Under the pieces are notes generated by a model, which ran no database searches, had not been told where the DNA came from, and saw only the letters and a list, made by a program, of their open reading frames with translations. A stretch of 64,000 bases of DNA from Sphingobacterium lumbrici (lineage in GTDB: Bacteria; Bacteroidota; Bacteroidia; Sphingobacteriales; Sphingobacteriaceae), in NCBI RefSeq assembly GCF_006476045.1, contig NZ_SRZY01000023.1, forward strand, positions 62,001 through 126,000. Direction: 5' to 3'. The translations under genes and the position numbers were made by a program. How positions within the stretch are numbered: position 1 is the first letter of the stretch; each line of letters starts with the position of its first letter. Shown here piece by piece: positions 27,507 through 37,218 of the stretch.

Positions 27507-28649
27507 CTATTTCCAGGATTTCTGTTTTTTACTCCGGTTAAAAATACCATTGAAGCAGATGTAAAAATAGAAAAATAAGTCTAAAACAGGTAGCCACAGT
27601 AAAAGGTCTTTCACTGCCAGTTTGGAATAAATGGGTTTAAATATTATAAATTGGAGAAATAAGCGAAGTAGATATGCTGTGAGTGCGAAATACCACATCG
27701 AGGGGTGGCAGGTCAAGCAAACGATCAGCATCAGGTAAAATGCAATAGCTGTGAACAGCTGCGTTCCGAGCATATATTGGTGTTTTTTCTTATAAGCTAT
27801 AGAAGCACCCGCATGTCGTGCTTTCTGTTTATAATAGCTTTTCCACGTACTCTTGGCTAAAGAATATACATGTGCATCAGGATGTATGGCAATATTTACA
27901 TTTTTTTTGGTCGCATTGTGGTTGACGAACAGATCATCATCACCCGATTTAATATGCATGTGTGCGTTAAAGCCTTTGCCTTTGAAAAATAAAGACTTGG
28001 TATAAGCGAGGTTGCGACCCACCCCCATATAGGTGTTTCTCTTTAGGGCATAAGAAAGATAGCTTATAGCCGTATGTGTGGTTTCAAATCGGATCAGTTT
28101 ATTTAAAAATCCCTTGGTTTTGAAATATGGGGAATAACCTAATACGATTTCCTTTCCTTCGGTAAAGGCTCCTGCCATTTCACTCAGCCAATGGGGGCTT
28201 TGTGGTTGACAATCTGCATCGGTCAATAGTAAATGATCGTATTGCGCAGCTTTTATCCCCATGGTCAATGCAAATTTTTTGCTATGCTTCAGCTTTATGT
28301 GCTCTTTAATATCAACAATCTTGAGATGATTGTATTTTCGTCCGAAATCCTGAAGTACCCATTTGGTTTCATCATCAGAATAGTCATTTACAACGATTAC
28401 CTCAAAATTGGGATAATCTTGTTGTAATATGGCAGGTAGGAAATTCTTCAGATTTTCTTGTTCGTTTCGTGCACAAATAATAACGGAAACAGAAGTATTA
28501 GCCGGAGTTCCTGTGAAAGATGTTACTTTATAACGTGCCAAACGAGTATAGGCAAACAATAAATAATAAAGTTGGAACACCAGGAATAACCCTAGCCCCC
28601 CAAATAGAATGTAGGGGAGATTTATTAAAATGTCTGTTTTATAATCCAT
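27507..28649 (-). CDS. Membrane-anchored family 2 glycosyltransferase
   Basis: This protein of about 380 residues has an N-terminal membrane helix (about 5-30), a GT2 (GT-A fold) catalytic domain and three or four C-terminal membrane helices, like processive or envelope glycosyltransferases. Visible motifs are VSVIICARNEQENL, the nucleotide-sugar acids in VNDYSDDETKW, the metal-binding LLTDADCQPQS and KSGDDDLFVNHNA. The acceptor and sugar cannot be read from the sequence. The ATG at 28649 is chosen over a TTG four codons earlier because a TATCTTTG promoter element lies across that upstream codon. rsmG follows. Confidence 0.85.
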   Translation of the reverse strand: MDYKTDILINLPYILFGGLGLFLVFQLYYLLFAYTRLARYKVTSFTGTPANTSVSVIICARNEQENLKNFLPAILQQDYPNFEVIVVNDYSDDETKWVLQDFGRKYNHLKIVDIKEHIKLKHSKKFALTMGIKAAQYDHLLLTDADCQPQSPHWLSEMAGAFTEGKEIVLGYSPYFKTKGFLNKLIRFETTHTAISYLSYALKRNTYMGVGRNLAYTKSLFFKGKGFNAHMHIKSGDDDLFVNHNATKKNVNIAIHPDAHVYSLAKSTWKSYYKQKARHAGASIAYKKKHQYMLGTQLFTAIAFYLMLIVCLTCHPSMWYFALTAYLLRLFLQFIIFKPIYSKLAVKDLLLWLPVLDLFFYFYICFNGIFNRSKKQKSWK

Positions 28650-28658
28650 ACGAAGGCT

Positions 28659-28666
28659 CAAAGATA
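28659..28666 (-). promoter_or_regulatory. -7 promoter element of the glycosyltransferase gene
   Basis: TATCTTTG on the minus strand matches TAnnTTTG and ends 9 nt before the ATG at 28649, so the mRNA leader must be very short. Confidence 0.5.
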
Positions 28667-28750
28667 AGGCGTTCTTTCAATATATTCGATGCCTAGCGTT
28701 AAGATTTGCTAATTAAATGTTACGGATGTCGTCGGGTCAAAATTTTATAG

Positions 28751-28758
28751 TATTTTTG
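28751..28758 (+). promoter_or_regulatory. -7 promoter element of tgt
   Basis: TATTTTTG fits TAnnTTTG, 19 nt before the tgt ATG. Confidence 0.55.
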
Positions 28759-28777
28759 CGCTTGATTTAATAGTAGT

Positions 28778-29908
28778 ATGAACTTTACGCTTCAAGCACA
28801 AGATAAACTTTCTCAAGCACGCGCGGGGGTGATGGAGACAGCACACGGAAAGATAGAAACCCCCATATTTATGCCCGTAGGTACTGCAGGGACCGTAAAA
28901 GCGGTACATCAACACGAGCTGGTCAATGATATCCAGGCACAGATCATCTTAGGTAATACCTATCATTTGTATTTGCGTCCGGGATTGGATGTCTTGCATA
29001 AAGCTGGGGGGCTGCATAAATTTAATGGGTGGGACAAACCTATTCTCACCGATTCGGGGGGCTATCAGGTCTATTCCTTAACGGAGGTTCGGAAAATAAA
29101 AGAAGAAGGGGTAACTTTCCGTTCACATGTAGATGGTTCAAAACATTTGTTTACGCCAGAAAATGTGATGGATACGCAACGCATCATTGGTGCAGATATC
29201 ATTATGGCTTTTGATGAATGTACACCCTATCCCTGTGATTATAATTACGCGCGTCGTTCGCTGGATATGACTCATCGTTGGTTAAAACGTTGTTGTGACC
29301 GCTTTGATAGCACTGATCCGCTATATGGATACGATCAAACTTTGTTTCCTATTGTGCAAGGTTCGGTTTATAAAGATTTACGCGCAAAATCTGCTGAAGT
29401 TATTGCTTCTTTTGAACGGGAAGGAAATGCAATAGGCGGTCTTTCTGTGGGCGAGCCCGCAGAAGAAATGTACGCCATGACAGAAGTCGTTACCAAAATT
29501 CTTCCATACGAAAAACCCCGCTATTTAATGGGAGTTGGTACGCCAATTAATATTCTGGAGAATATAGCATTAGGTATTGATATGTTCGATTGCGTTATGC
29601 CGACACGTAATGCCCGCAATGGTATGCTTTTCACACGTAATGGTATTATTAATATCAAGAATGAAAAATGGAAAGATGATTTCTCAGCTATAGAGGCAGA
29701 AAGCGACCTTATGATGGATCAAGTGTATTCTAAAGCTTATCTTAGGCATTTAATTCGATCTCAGGAAATTTTAGGCGCGCAAATAGCATCTTTACATAAC
29801 TTGCATTTTTATCTTTGGTTGGTAAAACAGGCCCGGGAAAAGATTATTGAGGGTACTTTTTACGACTGGAAAGAAAAAATGGTTAAGGTGTTGGGACAAA
29901 GGCTGTAA
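28778..29908 (+). CDS. tgt: Queuine/preQ1 tRNA-guanine transglycosylase
   Basis: Tgt exchanges guanine 34 of GU(N)-anticodon tRNAs for a queuosine precursor. The 376-residue protein has the family core: LGNTYHLYLRPGLDVL, ILTDSGGYQVYSLTEVRKI, VQGSVYKDLR, IGGLSVGEPAEEMY and the catalytic-aspartate region MFDCVMPTRNARNGMLF. Unusually, the C-terminal zinc site is missing. The E. coli pattern CDCYTC is replaced here by SDLMMD (residues 309-314), although the following YSKAYLRHL and the ligand-type histidine in SLHNLHFYLWL remain. The fold could be held without zinc; I recall similar losses in other Bacteroidota, which would make it a lineage trait rather than decay. It is the first gene of a plus-strand run with the LptF/G permease. 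Confidence 0.93.
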   Translation: MNFTLQAQDKLSQARAGVMETAHGKIETPIFMPVGTAGTVKAVHQHELVNDIQAQIILGNTYHLYLRPGLDVLHKAGGLHKFNGWDKPILTDSGGYQVYSLTEVRKIKEEGVTFRSHVDGSKHLFTPENVMDTQRIIGADIIMAFDECTPYPCDYNYARRSLDMTHRWLKRCCDRFDSTDPLYGYDQTLFPIVQGSVYKDLRAKSAEVIASFEREGNAIGGLSVGEPAEEMYAMTEVVTKILPYEKPRYLMGVGTPINILENIALGIDMFDCVMPTRNARNGMLFTRNGIINIKNEKWKDDFSAIEAESDLMMDQVYSKAYLRHLIRSQEILGAQIASLHNLHFYLWLVKQAREKIIEGTFYDWKEKMVKVLGQRL

Positions 29909-29974
29909 TGTAGCTGATCCGCAAATGTGCGCATCTGCGAATTCGCAATAATTTTATACTTTTTACTTTGTAAG

Positions 29975-31057
29975 ATGAATATCATTGATCGCTATATCAT
30001 TAAAAAATATTTAACTACATTCCTATTTACGGTAGGGATCTTTATCGTGGTTATCGTTGTATTCGATGTTTCCGAAAAGTTAGATGATTTTTTGAAGAAT
30101 AAAGCATCGATGTCTCAGGTTTTCTTTCAATATTATGCAATGGGTAGCGTACCTTTCTTTTTGAATATGCTTACTCCGTTGATTAATTTTATCGCCGTTA
30201 TCTTCTTTACCTCCAAAATGGCGGATCAAACCGAAATTGTACCCATTTTGAGTGGCGGAATGAGTTTCAATCGCTTTTTGAGACCATTTATGATTTCTGC
30301 TTCCATTGTTTTTGCATTTACATTAGCTTCGAATCTCTATATACTCCCTTATACCAATAAGTTTAAGGTAAAGTTCGAGAATGTATATGTACATCCGCAT
30401 AAGGTCAATTCTTCGAAGCAATCTACTCATATGCAGATCGACTCAAACACCTACGTGTACATTGATAATTTTGATACAAAGCGTGCCGTAGGTTATAACT
30501 TTGTAATGGAAAAGTTTGATAATAATGAACTGACTGAGAAACTTATGGCAGATCGTGTTACATGGGATTCTGTATCGAATAAGTGGCGCATAGAAAACTA
30601 TACGAATCGTATTATAAACGGATTAAATGAAGAAATGCTTAAAGGTGAAAGCCGGGATACTACAATGGATATGACACCTCAAGATTTCGAGGTGTATGAA
30701 AATATCTTCACGGCAATGGATATGAAAGAACTCGAGGAGCGCATACATAAAGAGGAAATCCGTGGCACGGGTATGATGACCGATCTCCTGTTGGAAAAGT
30801 ACAAGCGTTGGATTAATCCTTTTTCTGCTTTTATTTTAACGCTGATGGGTGTTTCACTCTCCTCCAAAAAAGTAAGAGGGGGGATCGGTTTAAGTCTTGG
30901 TATAGGTATTGGGTTGAGTTTTACTTATCTTGTATTTAACCAGTTTTCTACTATGTTTGCATTGAAAGGGGGATTACCACCTCTTTTAGCTGTACTCATC
31001 CCGAATGTCACATTCTTGATTTTAGGTCTCGTCTTATTGGTTAAGGCACCGAAATAA
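29975..31057 (+). CDS. LptF/LptG-family (YjgP/YjgQ) permease
   Basis: This inner-membrane permease belongs to the family that, with the LptB ATPase, extracts lipopolysaccharide from the inner membrane. About 360 residues, with a start typical of the family (MNIIDRYIIKKYL). There are three N-terminal membrane helices, a periplasmic beta-jellyroll region (about 125-255) and three C-terminal helices. The helix FILTLMGVSLSSKKVRGGIGLSLGIGIG is the family's fourth. Which of LptF or LptG it represents cannot be decided here. ATG 29975 is chosen; an in-frame upstream extension is not conserved. It follows tgt by 66 bp and precedes an EamA transporter by 8 bp. Confidence 0.9.
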   Translation: MNIIDRYIIKKYLTTFLFTVGIFIVVIVVFDVSEKLDDFLKNKASMSQVFFQYYAMGSVPFFLNMLTPLINFIAVIFFTSKMADQTEIVPILSGGMSFNRFLRPFMISASIVFAFTLASNLYILPYTNKFKVKFENVYVHPHKVNSSKQSTHMQIDSNTYVYIDNFDTKRAVGYNFVMEKFDNNELTEKLMADRVTWDSVSNKWRIENYTNRIINGLNEEMLKGESRDTTMDMTPQDFEVYENIFTAMDMKELEERIHKEEIRGTGMMTDLLLEKYKRWINPFSAFILTLMGVSLSSKKVRGGIGLSLGIGIGLSFTYLVFNQFSTMFALKGGLPPLLAVLIPNVTFLILGLVLLVKAPK

Positions 31058-31065
31058 TTTTTAAT

Positions 31066-31977
31066 ATGTTGTTATCTGTACGTAATCGTAATTTGTTGAT
31101 TTTGCATTTTACGGTTCTTATTTGGGGATTTACGGGTGTGTTGGGTGGATTGATTTCGGTCTCGGCTCTGCATTTGGTTTGGTATAGGGTGGTATTAGCC
31201 GCTTTAGCTTTGTTGGTGTATTTCCGGATAACTAAAAAATCAATAATCGTTTCGCCGCGGGATATTTTCAAGTTTATGGGTGTGGGTGTCATTGTTGGTC
31301 TTCATTGGGTGTTATTCTTTCACTCCATTAAAATCTCTACTGTTTCAGTTACATTGGTTACACTTTCGTCTGTTACACTGTTTACAGCTGTTCTTGAGCC
31401 TATCATAAATAGGTCAAAAATTTCTTTCGCAGATGTGCTCATCGGTCTGGTCATTATCTTTGGTATTTATCTGATCTTTAAGTTCGAATTTCAATATCTC
31501 TGGGGAATTATTTTCGGATTGTTATGTGCTTTCTGTGCAAGTATATTTTCCATTCTCAATGCGCGAATGGTTAAACGTTCTCGTCCTACTATTATTACCT
31601 TTTATGAGATGATCGGGGCCTTTTTTGGCGTCTCTCTAATCATGCTGTTTAAAGGAGAGTTTACAGATGAAATGATACTCTCTGGTTCCGATTGGACATA
31701 CCTTGTTCTATTGGGAGTGGTATGTACTGCTGTAGCATACGTATTGGGTGTGGCAGTGATGAAAGAATTGAGTGCCTTTACCGTGGCACTTACGACGAAT
31801 ATGGAACCGGTTTACGGAATTATTCTAGCCGTGTTGATTTTCGGAAAAAAGGAAGAAATGAGCACGGGGTTTTATATGGGGGCAATAGTTGTTTTAAGTG
31901 CCGTATTTATTTACCCTTATTTCAAAACGAAAATCGAAAATAGGCAGAAGCAGCTCGTTAACCGGAAACTTCATTAA
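31066..31977 (+). CDS. EamA/DMT-family transporter
   Basis: This 303-residue protein has ten hydrophobic segments arranged as two EamA repeats (about 10-140 and 150-290). The first begins NLLILHFTVLIWGFTGVLGG and the second WGIIFGLLCAFCASIFSIL. The C-terminal half contains LTTNMEPVYGIILAVLIFG, a conserved DMT segment. These carriers export or import small metabolites such as amino acids or sugars; the substrate is unknown. The start codon lies 8 nt after the permease stop, suggesting co-transcription. The repeat element copy 2 begins 52 bp after its stop. Confidence 0.88.
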   Translation: MLLSVRNRNLLILHFTVLIWGFTGVLGGLISVSALHLVWYRVVLAALALLVYFRITKKSIIVSPRDIFKFMGVGVIVGLHWVLFFHSIKISTVSVTLVTLSSVTLFTAVLEPIINRSKISFADVLIGLVIIFGIYLIFKFEFQYLWGIIFGLLCAFCASIFSILNARMVKRSRPTIITFYEMIGAFFGVSLIMLFKGEFTDEMILSGSDWTYLVLLGVVCTAVAYVLGVAVMKELSAFTVALTTNMEPVYGIILAVLIFGKKEEMSTGFYMGAIVVLSAVFIYPYFKTKIENRQKQLVNRKLH

Positions 31978-32029
31978 ACCGACGATTAGTATTATTTTGT
32001 ATAGATCGAATGAGTTGGTGGGGGTGATA

Positions 32030-32548
32030 AAAGGAACCTATTATTTAGTCAGTTTTTTGCCCTCGCATTACCTTTCCGTCGTTGCCACAACAGGGCCTTC
32101 ATTTTTTTGTTTGACCAAAAAAACGAAGCAAAAAAAGTCAAGGCTGGTACCGGATTTGTTGTTCCGGCGACGCGATGATGACGTGCGCAGCTCTTAGGCC
32201 TCCGGCGCACTATCCCATTTCAAAGGCTGAGATCTGCTTGGTTAAGTGCAAACTCGAACTTTTCGGCAACATATCATCTGCTGCCTGCACGTCCAAATCC
32301 GCTAAGGCCGTCTTTTTTCAATTCTGCTGAAGTATTATAATAATCATATAACATGCACTATCCTTACATGCTCGACAAATGTCGCCTTGGCGGGTCGCCA
32401 ACAGCAGGAATGGTGATCCGTTCTGGCGAGCCGGCACAGCGACGATTTCCTGCCGGCAGGCAGGTTTTGCATCCTTTTTTTAGAAAAAAAAGGATGAGCC
32501 AGTCGCGGCTTGAGCGACAAAGAAACTGACTAAATAATAGGTTCCTTT
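32030..32548. repeat. Hairpin-rich ~520-bp repeat element, copy 2 (inverted)
   Basis: This is the reverse complement of the element at 20142-20667. Its ends are inverted copies of about 26 bp beginning AAAGGAACCTATTATTTAGT on both strands. Long blocks are nearly identical to copy 1, including GCTGCGCACGTCATCATCGC (in copy 1 orientation). One block differs strongly: where copy 1 has the CTTTTGGC/GCCAAAAG hairpin, this copy has GGCTCGCCA with TGGCGACCC. No target-site duplication is obvious. It occupies most of the 590-bp gap between the EamA gene and mutS. Confidence 0.88.
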
Positions 32549-32565
32549 AAAACCCTCTTTAAAAA

Positions 32566-35172
32566 CTAATTCTTTAATAACCGCTGAATTTCATCCAATT
32601 TCATCAAAGCTTCAACAGGGGTCAGCGTATTGACATCTAAATTATTGAGCATATCTCTTATTTTTTCCAATACCGGGTCATCAATCGCAAACATCTGTAA
32701 TTGATACGCCTGTTTTTGGATTTTCCGCATGCTATCCTTTATCTTCTCCCCTCCTGTACGCTCCTGCTCTAAACGTTTCAAAATCTCATTTGCACGAGCT
32801 ATCAACCGCGGTGGCATACCTGCAAGTTTCGCTACATGAATACCAAAACTATGTTCAGATCCTCCCGGCATGAGCTTGCGCAAGAAGATCACCTTGCTAT
32901 TGATCTCTTTTACGGTTACATTGAAGTTCTTCACCCGAGGCATTGACGTGCTTAACTCGTTCAACTCGTGATAATGAGTAGCAAATAGCGTTTTTGCCCG
33001 CGCTGTCGGATGGTTATGCAAAAATTCGGCGATTGCCCAAGCTATGGAAATACCATCGTATGTGCTGGTACCCCGGCCAATTTCATCCAACAAGATCAGA
33101 CTGCGGTCGGACAGGTTGTTCATGATACTCGCCGTTTCATTCATCTCTACCATGAACGTAGATTCGCCGGACGATAAATTATCTGAAGCTCCCACGCGGG
33201 TAAAGATCTTATCCACTAATCCAATATATGCCTCCTTCGCCGGAACGAACGACCCGATCTGCGCCATCAGGACGATCAGACCTGTTTGACGTAACAAAGC
33301 CGATTTACCCGCCATATTGGGTCCTGTGATAATGATAATCTGTTGTGTATCGGGATCTAAATAGGTATCATTGGTGATGTAGTCTTCACCAATAGGAAGA
33401 TTCCGTTCAATGACGGGATGGCGACCTCCTTTGATATCCAACAACCTGTCTTCCGTAATTTCCGGCTTTACATAGTAGTTCTTATCCGCAATAACCGCAA
33501 AATTAAGTAAGACATCCAATTTAGCGATCAATTGTGCATTAAGCTGAATAGGCTTTATATATGCGGCTATAGCAACGAGCAATTCGGCATATAACCGGTT
33601 CTCGATGACCTGAATCTTTTCTTCGGCACCTAATATCTGATCTTCGTATTCTTTTAGTTCTTCTGTAATATAACGCTCGGCATTGACCAAGGTCTGTTTC
33701 CGGATCCACCCTTCCGGCACTTTATCTTTATGTGTATTGGTCACTTCAAGATAATACCCAAATACGTTGTTAAAGGCTATTTTCAACGATGGAATCCCCG
33801 TTAATTCAGACTCTCTACGTTGTATTTCCAACAAATAATCCTTCCCACCGAATGCCACGCGTCTCAATTTATCCAGATCGGCATCAATACCGTCTGCCAT
33901 CACATTGCCCTTATTCAAGGCAACCGGAGGTTCGGGTAACACCTCTTTTTCGATCTTTTCACGAATAATCGAGCAGGCGTTCAACTGTTCGGAAATAATG
34001 CGCAACGATTCAGATTCCGATACGTTGGTTAACTCTTTTAGCTTCTCGATAGCAAAAAGTGACCGCTTAAGCTGTATAATTTCACGTGGATTTGCCTTTT
34101 GAAGCCCAATCTTACTGATGAGTCTTTCCAGATCACCTACTAATTTGATTTCCCGAATTAATTCATCCCGCAAATCCCTATTTTGATGAAAATACTCAAC
34201 GACATTCAGGCGTTCCTGAATGGATTTTTTATCTTTCAGAGGCATGACAATCCACCTTTTGAGTAAACGTGCACCCATTGGAGAAGCGGTATCATCCAAT
34301 ACATCTGATAATGTAATGGCATTTTCATTTGCCGAACCAATCAATTCCAGATTTCGAATCGTAAAACGGTCCAACCACATGTAGCGGTCCTCCTCTATAC
34401 GCGATATATTGGAAATATGTTGTAGATTTCGGTGCTCTGTTTCATTCAGATAGTGTAATGCAACACCCGCGGAAATAATACCTAAAGGCATCCGATCGAT
34501 CCCAAATCCCTTCATAGAATTGACTTCAAAATGTTTTTGAAGCGCCTCCTCCGCATAGTCGCCCGTATAAGGCCACTCATCCAGTAGATAGGTATAATAG
34601 GAATTGCCGAAATGTGCGATAAAATCTTTGTTCTGCTTCTTTGGCATAATCACTTCAGTAGGTTTAAACCCCTGGAGTAATTTATCGATATAACTGATGC
34701 TACCCTGTGCGACAAGAAATTCTCCCGTCGATATATCTAAGAATGCGACCCCTACCTGTGTCTTATCTATAAATAAAGATGCTAAATAGTTGTTTGATTT
34801 CTGTTGGACAATATTATCATTATACGAAACACCAGGCGTTACCAGCTGTGTGACACCGCGTTTTACAATGGTCTTCGTCTGTTTCGGATCTTCCAGCTGA
34901 TCACAGATGGCCACACGTTGGCCGGCACGTACCAATTTTGGCAGATAGGTTTCTAACGAGTGATGTGGAAAACCTGCCAGCGCCGTTTCTGACTCACTCC
35001 CATTCCCTCTCTTGGTCAATACAATACCTAAAATCCCTGCCGCCTTAATTGCATCCTCACCAAAAGTCTCGTAAAAATCACCAACTCTAAACAACAGTAA
35101 AGTACCCGGATATTTGGTCTTAATGCTGTTGTACTGTTGCATTAATGGAGTTTCTTTCTTTTCCTTTGCCAA
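32566..35172 (-). CDS. mutS: DNA mismatch repair protein MutS
   Basis: MutS recognises mismatches and small loops and starts repair with MutL. The 868-residue protein has the mismatch-binding FxE motif in [15 protein letters not shown] near the N-terminus, the connector and lever domains, and the C-terminal ABC-type ATPase. The Walker A is [15 protein letters not shown], the Walker [15 protein letters not shown] and the H-loop region FATHYHEL. Length and order are standard. It stands alone, 18 bp beyond the repeat element on its downstream side and divergent from mtgA. Confidence 0.97.
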   Translation of the reverse strand: MAKEKKETPLMQQYNSIKTKYPGTLLLFRVGDFYETFGEDAIKAAGILGIVLTKRGNGSESETALAGFPHHSLETYLPKLVRAGQRVAICDQLEDPKQTKTIVKRGVTQLVTPGVSYNDNIVQQKSNNYLASLFIDKTQVGVAFLDISTGEFLVAQGSISYIDKLLQGFKPTEVIMPKKQNKDFIAHFGNSYYTYLLDEWPYTGDYAEEALQKHFEVNSMKGFGIDRMPLGIISAGVALHYLNETEHRNLQHISNISRIEEDRYMWLDRFTIRNLELIGSANENAITLSDVLDDTASPMGARLLKRWIVMPLKDKKSIQERLNVVEYFHQNRDLRDELIREIKLVGDLERLISKIGLQKANPREIIQLKRSLFAIEKLKELTNVSESESLRIISEQLNACSIIREKIEKEVLPEPPVALNKGNVMADGIDADLDKLRRVAFGGKDYLLEIQRRESELTGIPSLKIAFNNVFGYYLEVTNTHKDKVPEGWIRKQTLVNAERYITEELKEYEDQILGAEEKIQVIENRLYAELLVAIAAYIKPIQLNAQLIAKLDVLLNFAVIADKNYYVKPEITEDRLLDIKGGRHPVIERNLPIGEDYITNDTYLDPDTQQIIIITGPNMAGKSALLRQTGLIVLMAQIGSFVPAKEAYIGLVDKIFTRVGASDNLSSGESTFMVEMNETASIMNNLSDRSLILLDEIGRGTSTYDGISIAWAIAEFLHNHPTARAKTLFATHYHELNELSTSMPRVKNFNVTVKEINSKVIFLRKLMPGGSEHSFGIHVAKLAGMPPRLIARANEILKRLEQERTGGEKIKDSMRKIQKQAYQLQMFAIDDPVLEKIRDMLNNLDVNTLTPVEALMKLDEIQRLLKN

Positions 35173-35306
35173 TGGTTTTGTGCTTTTAAATAAGCTGTAA
35201 ACTTAGATAAATTTGCTTTTATTTGCAATTATAATCGCGTTGAACAAAAGCAAATTTTAAATAAACTTACTTACATTTTTTCTAAATTATTAGGGATAAA
35301 ATTATT

Positions 35307-35314
35307 TAGTTTTG
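35307..35314 (+). promoter_or_regulatory. -7 promoter element of mtgA
   Basis: TAGTTTTG fits TAnnTTTG and lies 20 nt before the mtgA ATG. Confidence 0.55.
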
Positions 35315-35334
35315 CTGACTCAAAGTAAAGTCTA

Positions 35335-36066
35335 ATGGCTATCAAACGCACGAATCAAAGAAAAAGAAATAAAATAAAATCTCCCCCCATAAAAAAGAAG
35401 ATTTTGAAATGGACATTACGTATCGTAGGCGGATTTTTCGCAGGCACTATTTTTTGGGTGCTTCTTCTTATCGTTATGAATCCTCCGATCACATACCTGC
35501 AACTCCAACGTGCATTTGAACGAAAAGCTGCGGGAAAAGATTGGAAAATAGACAAAGAGTGGCTAGATTATAAGGAGATCTCAGACAATTTAAAACGAGC
35601 AGCAATAGCAGGAGAAGATGCACATTTCATGACACATAGTGGCTTTGACACGAAAGCCATCAAAGAAGCTATCGAAAAGAACAAGGAAGGTAAAAAATTA
35701 CGGGGAGGAAGCACCATAAGTCAACAGGTGGCCAAAAACGTATTCCTGTGGCCCGAAAGATCCTGGCTGCGTAAAGGACTAGAAACCTATTTTACCGTGT
35801 TGATTGAAATATTTTGGAGTAAAAAACGTATTCTCGAAGTATATCTCAATGTGATTGAAATGGGACAAGGGGTATATGGTGCAGAAGCAGCATCCAGATA
35901 CTATTTTTACAAATCAGGAAAAAGCCTGAGCAAAAAAGAAGCCGCATTAATTATAGCGATCTTACCGAGTCCGCAAAAATGGGACGCCCGCAATCCATCA
36001 AACTACGTAAATCGTAGAGCAAATAACATCGTTAGGTATTTAAACTACTATAGCATCCCTGAATAA
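35335..36066 (+). CDS. mtgA: Monofunctional biosynthetic peptidoglycan transglycosylase
   Basis: MtgA polymerises lipid II into glycan strands. The 243-residue protein has a basic N-terminus, one membrane anchor (about 28-50) and a GT51 domain. The domain shows the catalytic glutamate in AGEDAHFMTHSGFD, GGSTISQQVAKNVFLWPERS and the second glutamate region ILEVYLNVIEMGQGVYGAEAA. There is no transpeptidase domain, as expected for the monofunctional family. A hairpin follows the stop codon. Confidence 0.95.
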   Translation: MAIKRTNQRKRNKIKSPPIKKKILKWTLRIVGGFFAGTIFWVLLLIVMNPPITYLQLQRAFERKAAGKDWKIDKEWLDYKEISDNLKRAAIAGEDAHFMTHSGFDTKAIKEAIEKNKEGKKLRGGSTISQQVAKNVFLWPERSWLRKGLETYFTVLIEIFWSKKRILEVYLNVIEMGQGVYGAEAASRYYFYKSGKSLSKKEAALIIAILPSPQKWDARNPSNYVNRRANNIVRYLNYYSIPE

Positions 36067-36107
36067 AACCTTCATAGCTATCGGCAATACCGATAGCTAT
36101 GAAGGTT
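36067..36107. terminator. Long hairpin between mtgA and the lactonase gene
   Basis: An 18-bp perfect stem (left arm AACCTTCATAGCTATCGG) encloses the loop CAATA just after the mtgA stop codon. No T-run follows, so it may be a bidirectional or processing hairpin rather than a classical terminator. Confidence 0.6.
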
Positions 36108-36132
36108 CCTCACCACACTTTCAGAAAAAATA

Positions 36133-37218
36133 CTAAAATATCACGCAGACAGGTTGTCCGACTGCTATTCTCTTCTTGCTATCTGTAAGTGTGCCTGTTT
36201 TGCTATCGCGATTAAAAATTACAATTTCATCAGACTGCTGATTCGTCACCAGCAGAAATTTTCCATCTGGAGAGAAGTTAAAGTTTCGGGGTGATTTTCC
36301 CGCAACAGAATACACATTTTTTTGTTCTAAAAGTCCATTTTTCAGAATCTTATAGTGAACGATAACATTTGCTTCGCCACGATTCGTGGCATATAAATAT
36401 TTCCCATCCGGAGATATCTTCACATCTGCTCCTCCCTGTTCGCCGGTAAATCCTTTTGCATAGATCGGCAGCGTTTGATGGATCTCCCATTGTCCGTTAC
36501 TATTTAGATAAACCGCAACTTCGCCCGTCAGTTCCGCAAGTACATAAATGGTATTGGCATCTGCCGAAATAGCGACATGACGGGGACCGGATCCTCCTTT
36601 TAACTTGATTTCTCCGACTTGTTGAAATGCGTAATCTGTGCCTTTCGTTACGATGGTATATTCCACGACACGATCCGATCCTAGATCCGACACATATAGC
36701 CTATCCCCTGCTATATTAAAAAATGCGGAGTGGACATGAGATCCTTTTTGTCTCGACACATCTGGCCCTGTACCTTCAAACTGGATGAAGTCTTCTTTCT
36801 TATGAATAGAACCATCGGCATTCAACGAATATAAGACCAACGAGCCGCTGCTGTAATTAGATACCACCAGCACAGGTTCTTTAATTCCGATGGCAACATG
36901 GCAAGGATGCATGCCTTCTGTTGACAACTGATTTAACATGTCAAATTGTGAATTTGAAAATTTCAAAACAGACACCTTTCCACTTTCATCTTCATTAACC
37001 GCATAGATATACTGCGCACTGCGTGCTAAGAAAGAAGGATTATCGGTTTTAAAAAAGGACTGCATCTTGACTTTGCCACTGGAAACATCAAACTGATAGT
37101 GATACACCCCTTCACTATTCCCTTTGTGCGTATAGGTTCCGACAAAAAGAGGAACAGACTGTGCACTTCCCGATTTTAGAATAAAGCTCATTGCAACAAG
37201 AATTAAAAAGAATTTCAT
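36133..37218 (-). CDS. Secreted lactonase-family seven-bladed beta-propeller protein
   Basis: This 361-residue protein has a signal peptide (cleavage near GSAQ, about residue 19) and repeating blades with the pattern GKYLYATNRGEANVIVHYKI, as in the 6-phosphogluconolactonase-like lactonase family (PF10282 type). Motifs include GTGPDVSRQKGSHVHSAFF and GGSGPRHVAISADANTIYV, which hold the conserved Arg/His cluster of that family. Export suggests a periplasmic or surface role rather than the cytosolic pentose-phosphate step; the true substrate is not known. It stands alone between mtgA and the isomerase gene. Confidence 0.85.
   Translation of the reverse strand: MKFFLILVAMSFILKSGSAQSVPLFVGTYTHKGNSEGVYHYQFDVSSGKVKMQSFFKTDNPSFLARSAQYIYAVNEDESGKVSVLKFSNSQFDMLNQLSTEGMHPCHVAIGIKEPVLVVSNYSSGSLVLYSLNADGSIHKKEDFIQFEGTGPDVSRQKGSHVHSAFFNIAGDRLYVSDLGSDRVVEYTIVTKGTDYAFQQVGEIKLKGGSGPRHVAISADANTIYVLAELTGEVAVYLNSNGQWEIHQTLPIYAKGFTGEQGGADVKISPDGKYLYATNRGEANVIVHYKILKNGLLEQKNVYSVAGKSPRNFNFSPDGKFLLVTNQQSDEIVIFNRDSKTGTLTDSKKRIAVGQPVCVIF

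Noticed and set aside
31898..32197. 99-codon open frame running from the EamA gene into repeat copy 2
   Set aside because: It overlaps the end of a real gene in another frame and then crosses the non-coding repeat; no protein family is recognisable.
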